The position numbers and the translations under genes were made by a program. Below are positions 57,036-64,000 of a stretch of DNA of 64,000 nt, piece by piece (positions within the stretch are counted from its first letter, which is position 1; each line of letters starts with the position of its first letter). The stretch is from contig CP136010.1 in assembly GCA_030263805.2 (NCBI GenBank), forward strand, positions 620,001 to 684,000, written 5' to 3'. A model generated the notes under the pieces. It saw nothing but the letters and a program-made list of their open reading frames with translations. It was not told the origin of the DNA and did no database searches. The DNA comes from Pseudomonas sp. FeN3W (lineage in GTDB: Bacteria > Pseudomonadota > Gammaproteobacteria > Pseudomonadales > Pseudomonadaceae).

Positions 57036-60000
57036 CTAGCCTTTCATCATCTCGAGCACCCGGGCAGCGAGCACGTCTATCGCGAATGGCTTGGTCAGCA
57101 CCTGCATACCAGGCCCAAGCGAACTGTTGCCCAGGGCGGCGCTCTCGGCATAACCGGTGATGAACAGCGTTTTCAGACCAGGGCGCACCTGGCGGCCGGC
57201 ATCGGCCATCTGCCGGCCGTTCATTCCACCGGGCAACCCGACATCGGTGATCAGCAGGTCGATGCTCACGTCCGACTGCAGCAGTTTCAACCCCGCCACG
57301 CTGTCCGACGCTTCGATCAGCGTGTAGCCGAGATCGCCCAGCACATCCATCAGCAGCAGGCGTACGGTCGGCTCGTCGTCGACGATCAGAATGGTGCCGC
57401 AGACGCCCGCGAGTGTAGTCGCCGGGCTGGTTCGCCCACTGCTGCTGATCCTTGCATTGCCGTGGTAACGCGGAAGATAGATGCACATCGAGGTTCCGCG
57501 ACCGACCTCGGAATCGATGCGCACCTGTCCGCCGGATTGCTTGGCGAATCCGTAGATCATCGAAAGCCCCAGCCCGGTGCCCTCGCCGATCGGTTTGGTG
57601 GTGAAGAACGGATCGAACGCCTTGGCGATCACGCTGGGTGTCATGCCGGTCCCGGTGTCGGTCACCGACAGCGACAGATACTCGCCGACGGGCAGGTCGT
57701 AGGCCTGGGCCATCTCCGGGCCAAGCCTGCGGTTGGCTGTCTCGATGGTGATCCGCCCGCCGTCGGGCATCGCATCGCGCGAGTTGATGCAGAGATTGAG
57801 AATCGCGTTTTCCAGCTGGCTGGCATCCACCGACGCCGGCCAGAGGTCGGGTGCGCTGATGGTTTCGAGCAGGATGCTCGGCCCCACCGTACGCTGGATC
57901 AGCTCGGTCATACCCTCCATCAGCATGTTGACGTCGACCGGCCGTGGGTCGAGGGTTTGACGACGGGAGAAGGCGAGCAGCCGATGGGTCAGCGCCGCGG
58001 CACGCCTGGCGGCGCCCTGCGCGGCCGACATGTACTTGTCGATATCGTCCAGCCGTCGCTGAGAAACCCTCAAGTTCATCAATTCCAGCGCGCCACTGAT
58101 GCCGGCCAGCAGGTTGTTGAAGTCATGAGCGAGGCCGCCGGTCAGCTGGCCGACCGCTTCCATCTTCTGCGACTGACGCAATTTCTCCTCGGCCTGGATC
58201 AGCTCCGCCGTCCGCTCGGCCACACGCTGCTCCAGCGTGTCGTTGAGTGCGCGCAGTGCAGCGGTGGCGCGATCCCGCTCCGCCTCGATGGAGCGTCGAT
58301 CTTCGACGTCGATCAGCACGCCGGGAAAGCTCAAGGGCGTGCCGTCCTCCGCATGATCGACGCGCCCGTTGGCCTCTATCCAGTAGAACCTGCCATCGGT
58401 CCTTCGCACGCGGTATTGGTGCGCATAGGCACCGCCGCGAGCAATGACTTCTTCGATTGCGGCGGTCAGCCCGTCCCTGTCCTCGGGATGCACGGTTGCG
58501 ATGATCTGCTCGAGGCTGAGCCCATCACGATCGAGAGTGGGGTCGAGGCCGAAGGCGTTCGCGAAGCCTTCATCCACTGTGAAACGGTCGGCCGGCAGAT
58601 GCCAGTTCCAGGTACCGATGATCGCGCCTGCCTCGAGGGCCAGCTGGACGCGCTGCACACTCTCCCGTGCGAGGGCTTCGCTGACGCGCAGGCGTTCTTC
58701 GGCATTTCTGCGCTCGGTGACGTCGTTGAAGAGAATGGCAATTCGCCGCTCAGACGGATCGCCGACGCGGACGGCGCGAACTTCGAACCAACGCTCGAAC
58801 GCCTCGGCGTAGTTCTCGAAGCTGGCAGGTTCGCCGGTCTTGGCGACGTGACCATAGGCCTCGAACCAGAACTGCTCCAGGTCCGGCGCGAACTCGGTGA
58901 CCCATTTGCCGCGCAGGTCCACCCCGGCCTGACGCTCGAATGCCGGGTTGGCCTCGAGGAAGCAGTAGTCCACGGGATTGTCGTCGGCATCGAATTTGAC
59001 CTGAACGATCGCGAAGGCCGCCTCGATGGTCTCCAGGATGGTGCTGAAGCGCTCCTCGCTCTGGCGCAATGCCGCCTCGGCAGCGCGAATGCGGGTGAGG
59101 TCGAGCATCGCGCCGATCATCCGCACGGCCTGGCCTTGGACGTTACGAATCACATGGCCACGGTCGAGGATATCCGCATAGGAGCCATCCAGACGGCGAA
59201 AGCGGTACTCGTCGGTCCAGGTCACTTCGCTGCCATCGATGACCGCATGGATAGACCGGTGAATACGTGCGCGATCATCCGGATGGATATGCGCCAGCCA
59301 CCATTCACCAGTGCTTTCTACGGTGGCCAGCGGATGGCCGTATGCCTGTTCCAGCGCATCGTTCCACAGCACGTGATTATTAAGCAGATCCCAGTCCCAT
59401 ACGGCATCGTTGGTCGCCTTCGCAGCCAGCCGATAACGCACCTGGGTGTCTTCCATGGCTAGGCCCGCAAGGTGCTCGCTGGTGCGGTCACGCAGGATCT
59501 TCATGAAGCCAAGGTGCGTGCCTTCTTCGTCATGGATCGGCGAGAGTTCGCCCGCTGCCCAGAACTGCTGGCCGTCCTTGCGTAGGTGCCAGCGCTCGTC
59601 CAGGGCGCGACCCTCGCGCAGCGCAGTCTGCATTTCTTCGCTGAACCAGTCACAGGCCCGATCGGCGGGCGTGAAGAAGCGCTCCGCGCTCTGCCCGCGC
59701 ATTTCCTCTGCGGTCCAGCCCATCACCTTCTCGGCGCCGGCATTCCAGTCGGTGATGATGCCTGCGGTATCGGTCAGGATGATGGCGAAATCGACCACGC
59801 TCTCGAATATCGCGCGCTGACGTGCCTCGCTGCCAGCCAATGCCAGAAGGCTGGCCTGCAGCGTCTCAGGGAGTTCTTTGGAGGCGCCCGACTGTGCAGG
59901 TGTCGGACGCTGACGATGCTGTTCGCGGGCGGGTTGAATTTGAGATATGGCCGTATCTGGATCGATTTCGGCCAGATCCAGAACCGTGCGCAGGCGTGCC

Positions 60001-60050
60001 ACCTCAGCCACCAGCTCCTCTCGGGTCAGATTTTCCAGAGCTATTTCCAT
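57036..60050 (-). CDS. Multi-PAS hybrid histidine kinase
   Basis: A 1004-residue cytoplasmic kinase. After a short coiled N-terminus, four PAS/PAC units follow (about 75-200, 205-325, 330-450, 460-590; e.g. FAIILTDTAGIITDWNAGAEK, DEYRFRRLDGSYADILDRG). HisKA has its phospho-His near 641 (TGGLAHDFNNLLAGISG), HATPase reads GEGTGLGLSMIYGFAKQSGG, and the receiver Asp is near 936 (LLITDVGLPGGMNG). It resembles blue-light/PAS sensor kinases in layout, but the LOV cysteine motif (NCRFLQ) is absent, so the signal is unknown. It is a single gene with no adjacent regulator. Confidence 0.86.
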   Translation of the reverse strand: MEIALENLTREELVAEVARLRTVLDLAEIDPDTAISQIQPAREQHRQRPTPAQSGASKELPETLQASLLALAGSEARQRAIFESVVDFAIILTDTAGIITDWNAGAEKVMGWTAEEMRGQSAERFFTPADRACDWFSEEMQTALREGRALDERWHLRKDGQQFWAAGELSPIHDEEGTHLGFMKILRDRTSEHLAGLAMEDTQVRYRLAAKATNDAVWDWDLLNNHVLWNDALEQAYGHPLATVESTGEWWLAHIHPDDRARIHRSIHAVIDGSEVTWTDEYRFRRLDGSYADILDRGHVIRNVQGQAVRMIGAMLDLTRIRAAEAALRQSEERFSTILETIEAAFAIVQVKFDADDNPVDYCFLEANPAFERQAGVDLRGKWVTEFAPDLEQFWFEAYGHVAKTGEPASFENYAEAFERWFEVRAVRVGDPSERRIAILFNDVTERRNAEERLRVSEALARESVQRVQLALEAGAIIGTWNWHLPADRFTVDEGFANAFGLDPTLDRDGLSLEQIIATVHPEDRDGLTAAIEEVIARGGAYAHQYRVRRTDGRFYWIEANGRVDHAEDGTPLSFPGVLIDVEDRRSIEAERDRATAALRALNDTLEQRVAERTAELIQAEEKLRQSQKMEAVGQLTGGLAHDFNNLLAGISGALELMNLRVSQRRLDDIDKYMSAAQGAARRAAALTHRLLAFSRRQTLDPRPVDVNMLMEGMTELIQRTVGPSILLETISAPDLWPASVDASQLENAILNLCINSRDAMPDGGRITIETANRRLGPEMAQAYDLPVGEYLSLSVTDTGTGMTPSVIAKAFDPFFTTKPIGEGTGLGLSMIYGFAKQSGGQVRIDSEVGRGTSMCIYLPRYHGNARISSSGRTSPATTLAGVCGTILIVDDEPTVRLLLMDVLGDLGYTLIEASDSVAGLKLLQSDVSIDLLITDVGLPGGMNGRQMADAGRQVRPGLKTLFITGYAESAALGNSSLGPGMQVLTKPFAIDVLAARVLEMMKG

Positions 60051-60599
60051 TTTGCATCGTAATGAATGGGCGGGCGGTCATCCCGCGGCGAGCTGTACCT
60101 CATAAAAGCAGAAACCACCGGGCTTTGCATCCGCAGGTGTCCAGGCGGTTGCACGAAATCAAGGGGCGTGGCATGAGTGATTGTGGCACCCCAGACGCAT
60201 CGATTCCGCCTGCACCCTGCACTGCCTGGACGGCCATTCTACGCGGGGCAAACGCCACTTGGCATTGAATCGACTTGATACAAGCGGTCCTTCCGTTTTG
60301 GACGACCTGCGGCAGGCAACGACTTCGGTCACAAAGCCCTCCCCTTCATCACACAGTCATCAACCTGAAAAAACCGCCTGAACTTTTGCCAGAAGGGACT
60401 GTCACTCAGCTGATGCGCCCTACGGAGCGCCTGCGTTTTCGTGCCGTTTGCACGTCGGGCTCCGGCCTGTGGCTGCCACCGATTCCAGCCACGTTCAGCG
60501 TGCTTCTCGCTGCGCCCGAGCCTGCGTCTCGCGCGCCAGACAAGCCGACCTCACCGCCCTCATGCTTGGGTCCTACTCTTCCAATAACGCGAACTTTTC
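60051..60599. other. Intergenic region without a recognisable gene
   Basis: These 549 bp lie between the start of the hybrid kinase gene and the SH3 protein gene (divergent promoters). Small open frames are compositionally unlike the neighbours and have no family features. I see no strong hairpin, tRNA or repeat. The divergent promoters must be inside. Confidence 0.5.
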
Positions 60600-61274
60600 A
60601 TGTCCATATCTCTTCATCTTTCCGCCCTGCTCTCCCGGTTCAGTTTTACCCAGCCGCGCCAAGTCATCGGCGCCAGCCTGTTCGGCGCCCTGCTCATCGC
60701 CGGCCCCGTGAACGCCCAGGAATCTTCCGATAGCACGCGCTGGGTCAGCGACAGCCTGAACACCTATGTGCGCAGCGGCCCAACCGATGGCTATCGCATC
60801 GTCGGCACGCTGACTTCGGGGCAAAAGGTCGAGCTGATCAGCACCCAGGGCGATTACAGCCAGGTTCGCTCGGAATCCGGCAGCAACGTCTGGATACCCA
60901 GTAAGGAGCTGCAGGACGTTCCCGGCCAGGCCGAGCGTCTGCCGCAGCTTGAACAGCAAGTCGCCGAATTGAGCGAGGAACTCAAGACCATCGACGAAAG
61001 CTGGCAGCTGCGTGTGCAAGGCATGCAGGAAACCCTGGACTCGCGCAAAGCCCTGATCGACGAACTGGACGCCCGCCGCATCGCCCTCGAAGCCGAGCTG
61101 ACCGAAGCACAGTCGGAACTGCGCACCACCCAGGCGCGGCTGGGCGACGAGAACAAACAGGTACTCATGCAATACATGGTCTATGGCGGCAGCATCGCCG
61201 GTGCCGGCCTGCTGGTAGGGCTGATCCTGCCAATGCTGACCCGCGGCCGTAAGCGTAACGATCGCTGGTTCTGA
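60600..61274 (+). CDS. SH3/coiled-coil membrane protein, TIGR04211 (YgiM-like)
   Basis: A 224-residue exported protein: signal peptide (about 1-39; ending GPVNAQE), a bacterial SH3 domain (about 48-110; LNTYVRSGPTDGYRIVGTLTSGQKVELI), a coiled coil (about 115-190; LPQLEQQVAELSEELKTIDE, ELDARRIALEAELTEAQSEL) and one C-terminal membrane helix (about 195-215) with a basic tail (RGRKRNDRWF). This is the TIGR04211 layout, a cell-envelope protein of unknown function (YgiM in E. coli). The gene stands alone and converges on azlD with a 5-bp gap. Confidence 0.88.
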   Translation: MSISLHLSALLSRFSFTQPRQVIGASLFGALLIAGPVNAQESSDSTRWVSDSLNTYVRSGPTDGYRIVGTLTSGQKVELISTQGDYSQVRSESGSNVWIPSKELQDVPGQAERLPQLEQQVAELSEELKTIDESWQLRVQGMQETLDSRKALIDELDARRIALEAELTEAQSELRTTQARLGDENKQVLMQYMVYGGSIAGAGLLVGLILPMLTRGRKRNDRWF

Positions 61275-61279
61275 GGCAA

Positions 61280-61591
61280 TCAGCCGATCAAGCCTGCCGC
61301 TGTGAAGTAGAGCGCTGTACCGAACAGCATGCTGCCGACGAGCCCGACTCGGCCGTTGATGGCGAGCAGCGCGACGGCCAACAGTGACGTCGCAGCCGCC
61401 GCCGGTGCAGCACTGATTTCAGTGTATGCGACGTAGACTGCGAGATTGATGAACACCGCGGTTGGCAGAATCTGCCCGACGACGCGTATACCGCCCGCAC
61501 CGAGCGGCATGCTGACGAATACTGGCACGACCCTGACCAGTACGCTGGCGATCAGTAGCGCGGCGGTGGCAATCAGGGCCGGCTCGTTCAT
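61280..61591 (-). CDS. azlD: AzlD-family branched-chain amino acid export subunit
   Basis: A 103-residue membrane protein with about four helices (ALIATAALLIASVLVRVVPVF; AVFINLAVYVAYTEI; AATSLLAVALLAING; SMLFGTALYFTAAGLI). AzlD is the small partner of AzlC (YgaH/YgaZ type), which exports valine and related amino acids. The ATG overlaps the azlC stop by 4 bases, so the two are made together. Longer upstream frames run inside azlC and were rejected. Confidence 0.85.
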   Translation of the reverse strand: MNEPALIATAALLIASVLVRVVPVFVSMPLGAGGIRVVGQILPTAVFINLAVYVAYTEISAAPAAAATSLLAVALLAINGRVGLVGSMLFGTALYFTAAGLIG

Positions 61592-62310
61592 GCTCGGACT
61601 CCGTTCAATAGCAAGGCTACGAGCAATACGCCGGGGATCCAGAAGTACACAGGGCCAAACAACAGGATCAGTGCGAGCGACGCTGCGGTGCAAAGCACGA
61701 TCAAAGCTGTCCCGGCAAGCTGGCCGCCCCGGAAGTGCGCTCGCCGTGCCTTCAGCTGCGACAACGCGAGATAGAACAAAACGGCGCTCGCCGGAAAGCC
61801 GAGGTTGAGATCGTCGCTGAGCCAATTTTCAGGCAGGGCATCACCGATCACCGCGCCAAAGGCTCCTGCCACTACCCAGGTAAGAAATATTGCGCTGCGT
61901 ATCTGCAGCATCCGGTTGATCGACTCGTCTTCCCGTTCACAGGCATAGGCTTCGTCGCCGAGCATGTGTGCGCTGCAGGCTCGCGCGAATGCAGATCGAG
62001 GCATCCGTCCTATAGTCGAGATCGCCATCGGCAGGTAACGACAATTGATCGATGCAGTTACAAGCAGCAGCGTGAAGAACCCCGTGCCACTCTCGGAAAG
62101 CGGCAATGCTGCGAACTGCCCGCTGCCCGTGAAACCTAGCAAGCCGATCAGCAGAACATCCAGTACCGACCAGCCCGACCTAGCGGCCAGCACGCCGAAC
62201 AGCAGGGCAACCGGCATGACCGACAATGCTGCCGGGAGGGCCTGCTGCAAAGCGCTGCTGGTTACCAGCGGGGACGCCGTCCGGTCCGCGCTCTCTACTG
62301 TTTCTGGCAC
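61588..62310 (-). CDS. azlC: AzlC-family branched-chain amino acid exporter
   Basis: A protein of about 240 residues with several membrane helices. Family features: LPAALSVMPVALLFGVLAARSGWS, GFTGSGQFAALPL, INCRYLPMAISTIG (the AzlC 'N-x-R' region) and SAHMLGDEAYA. With AzlD it forms the YgaZH-type exporter. The GTG at 62310 is chosen since ggag stands 8 nt upstream and the length is then normal; a TTG start at 62391 would add 27 residues. Sits downstream of an araC-type gene on the same strand. Confidence 0.85.
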   Translation of the reverse strand: MPETVESADRTASPLVTSSALQQALPAALSVMPVALLFGVLAARSGWSVLDVLLIGLLGFTGSGQFAALPLSESGTGFFTLLLVTASINCRYLPMAISTIGRMPRSAFARACSAHMLGDEAYACEREDESINRMLQIRSAIFLTWVVAGAFGAVIGDALPENWLSDDLNLGFPASAVLFYLALSQLKARRAHFRGGQLAGTALIVLCTAASLALILLFGPVYFWIPGVLLVALLLNGVRA

Positions 62311-62404
62311 TTTCTTCACTCCGAGCTGCGCGATGAGATACCAGGCGAAGAGTGAAGAATGCCGCCAAAGGATTCTTGTACGATCGTGCAACTGCGCGCT
62401 GACT

Positions 62405-63208
62405 TCAGCTCAGCCGCATCAGCCGCGCCCAGTGCGCTGGGGTAAGGCCATAGGCTTGTTTGAAGTGGCGACTCATGTGGCTCTGGTCGCTAAATCCCGA
62501 AACGAGTGCGGCGTCAGCCACTGAGATCCCGTTCGCAAGCAGCCGCCGAACATGATCGAGCCGACGTAACGTCAGGTAGCGGTACGGGCTGGTGCCATAC
62601 AGGGCACGAAAATCCCGCGACAGGTTCCAGCGATCCCGGCCGGAAACTCGCTCGAGTTCGTCAAGGCCGAGAGCTTGATCCAGATGATGGTGCATATATT
62701 CCCGAGCCAGTTCGGCGGCACGAAAGTCGGCTCGTCGGCGACTGACTCTTACCCCGGCTACGACGGACATGACCTGAGCCAGGTCAAACAGCGCATCCTG
62801 CTGCTCCAATTCTTCTATCGGGTTGTCCAGGCAAGACAATAGCGCCCAGACGACACGCCGTAAGCGGGGATCACGGGATATCCCGTCACTGATGAAAGGC
62901 AGTGGCTGCCCACCGAGCGGCCCCTGCAGCATCGCTGGCTGGACATAGATTATCCGGTACCGGAAGCCCACCTCGCTCCCCGCCTCACCGTCGTGCAACT
63001 CGTCGGGATGCACCACGAAGGTATTCCCGGGCAGACTGTAGCGGGCGCTCTTACGGTAGTTGAAACGGTGCACGCCGGCGAGCGTACAACCAATCGCATA
63101 AGTGTCATGCCTATGGGGCGCGAAACCGTAGCCACTGAAGTAGGCCTCAAGCCGTTCAAGGGGACCTGGTTCATCAGGGCGCCGTATCCAGTCCTTATTG
63201 CCCTTCAT
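62405..63208 (-). CDS. AraC-family regulator (probable azlCD activator)
   Basis: A 267-residue AraC regulator with an N-terminal cupin ligand domain (about 25-130; FAPHRHDTYAIGCTLAGVHRFNYR, HPDELHDGEAG) and a C-terminal helix-turn-helix pair (about 175-265; LDELERVSGRDRWNLSRDFRALYGTSP; SVADAALVSGFSDQSHMSRHFKQAYGLTPAHW). This is the AraC_binding type often next to azlCD exporters. It is 94 bp upstream of azlC on the same strand. The ATG at 63208 was preferred to a start 21 codons earlier because the N-terminal domain begins there. Confidence 0.86.
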   Translation of the reverse strand: MKGNKDWIRRPDEPGPLERLEAYFSGYGFAPHRHDTYAIGCTLAGVHRFNYRKSARYSLPGNTFVVHPDELHDGEAGSEVGFRYRIIYVQPAMLQGPLGGQPLPFISDGISRDPRLRRVVWALLSCLDNPIEELEQQDALFDLAQVMSVVAGVRVSRRRADFRAAELAREYMHHHLDQALGLDELERVSGRDRWNLSRDFRALYGTSPYRYLTLRRLDHVRRLLANGISVADAALVSGFSDQSHMSRHFKQAYGLTPAHWARLMRLS

Positions 63209-63401
63209 TGCTATTCCCAAGCCCCAAACGCCGTCGTACCCACAGTAGCGATCCACAGCTACGGCGGGCAAGTTCTCCAGGCACCCGATACCCTGGCTTC
63301 AAGGCTCGCGCTTGAGCCGCTCCGTTCGTCAAACCGCCATCGCTTAAGCCGATCGGGCGAACTATGCTTGCCGAAGAGCACTGCTAGGAAGCCAGGCACA
63401 C

Positions 63402-64000
63402 ATGGGCGCAGTATGGCGGTCCGACAAGTCATCCCAGGATGGGCGTAACAAGCGCGCCCCTTCCCCCAAATCATCCCGCACATCAGGCAAAGGCCGCCGC
63501 AAGGCGGCACGCCGACTGGCGCTGCTCGTCGGCGTTTCGCTGCTGGCTGGCGGCGGCTATCTCGGCTGGCAGGAGCTGGACAGCGCCCGTTGGCAATCGC
63601 ACTGGTTAAGCCGCTATGCGGCCGATCTGGATTACGTGGTCAAACCCGGGCCGAGCCCGCGCATTCAGTTCCCCGAGAACGGTCCGTTCGATCGCCGCCT
63701 GGGCTACGTCGATCTACCGCGCTTCATCGAGCAACTGTCGCAGCGCAACTTCAGGATCGAAGAGCAGGCGCGCTTCTCGCGGGCATTGCTGGATTACACC
63801 AACCGCGGCTTCTTTCCGCCCTACCCCGAGGATTCCCAGGCCGGGCTGACCATCAACGACTGCCGCGGCGTGCCGCTCTACACCAACAGCTATCCACGCC
63901 AGTATTACGAGCGCTTCGAGGACATCCCGCCGCTGGTGGTCATGAGCCTGCTGTTCATCGAGGACCGCGGCCTGCTGGACACCAGCCGTCCCCACGCCAA
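63402..64000 (+). CDS. Family 51 transglycosylase-domain protein (partial, runs off window)
   Basis: From ATG 63402 (taggaa upstream) the frame is open to the window end, 199 codons seen. A basic, Ser/Lys-rich cytoplasmic start (about 1-38) is followed by a membrane helix (LALLVGVSLLAGGGYLGW) and a periplasmic part with YVVKPGPSPRIQFPENGPFDRRLGYVDLP, LTINDCRGVPLY and the beginning of a GT51 glycan-strand polymerase active site (PLVVMSLLFIEDRGLLD, with the catalytic Glu in FIEDR). It is probably a large peptidoglycan transglycosylase of the PBP1-like type; the rest is outside. Confidence 0.78.
   Translation, partial: MGAVWRSDKSSQDGRNKRAPSPKSSRTSGKGRRKAARRLALLVGVSLLAGGGYLGWQELDSARWQSHWLSRYAADLDYVVKPGPSPRIQFPENGPFDRRLGYVDLPRFIEQLSQRNFRIEEQARFSRALLDYTNRGFFPPYPEDSQAGLTINDCRGVPLYTNSYPRQYYERFEDIPPLVVMSLLFIEDRGLLDTSRPHA

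Noticed and set aside
60181..60733. Small open frames upstream of the SH3 protein gene
   Set aside because: Composition (S/T/P/R-rich) and lack of ribosome sites suggest non-coding DNA between divergent promoters.
1..64000. CRISPR arrays, tRNA/rRNA genes, integrase or prophage genes
   Set aside because: No regularly spaced repeats, no cloverleaf or rRNA sequence and no phage-type genes were seen on reading the window.

Overview
The window is high-GC chromosomal DNA of a Pseudomonas-type gammaproteobacterium. Gene content and order (tusE, nosP-nahK, hemH/phr, nirBD with a phosphatase-kinase) point to the Pseudomonas stutzeri/Stutzerimonas group; this is inferred from gene families, not from a search. 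No tRNA, rRNA, CRISPR array, prophage or intact insertion sequence is visible. All functional assignments rest on reading motifs and remembered family sequences.

Layout. 1-2445: end of tusB, tusE, a TrpD2-like gene and a glutathionyl-hydroquinone reductase. 2566-6307: nahK and nosP, a nitric-oxide sensing pair. 6719-10716: a porin and a solitary pqqF. 10755-22970: a light-response island. It has a short LOV photoreceptor, two CarH/LitR-type MerR regulators that lack the cobalamin-binding motifs, a GGDEF-EAL protein, ferrochelatase, a TIGR01777 epimerase, a TudS-DUF1722 fusion, photolyase, a methyl-accepting chemotaxis protein (MCP)-like fragment and a HemN paralogue without its radical-SAM cysteines. 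A 97-bp stretch before tudS carries five TTGTACA sites over a good sigma70 promoter. Between the first regulator and the LOV gene lie remains of DCC-like and DUF3833-like genes, which looks like the scar of a deleted light-induced operon.

23230-30036: a sirtuin, then assimilatory nirBD behind a leader with two hexaloop hairpins and a terminator (an ANTAR/NasT antitermination leader), a nirC-type transporter gene broken by an in-frame amber codon, and a PP2C phosphatase-kinase fusion. 30033-35204: a UvrD-like helicase and a hybrid histidine kinase. 35227-43781: a six-gene minus-strand operon (TonB-dependent receptor, beta-propeller phytase, ExbB, ExbD, TonB, PhoX) that looks like a dedicated organic-phosphate (phytate) acquisition system. 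44143-44657: two inverted copies of a structured repeat of about 220 nt whose hairpins covary.

44892-51054: a degenerate GGDEF protein, AraC and LysR regulators, fdhD and an FdhF/YdeP-type molybdoenzyme. 51236-55940: an AraC regulator divergent from a GMC alcohol dehydrogenase and an SdsA-type alkyl sulfatase, a likely alkyl-sulfate degradation locus. 55941-56448: an IS3-family remnant beside a 133-bp copy of part of the fdhF gene. 56449-64000: a GFA protein, a second large hybrid kinase, an SH3/coiled-coil membrane protein, azlCD with an AraC regulator, and the start of a family-51 transglycosylase.

The best candidates for under-described biology are the LOV/LitR island with its operator cluster and dead HemN, the TonB-phytase-PhoX operon, and the covarying inverted repeat pair.
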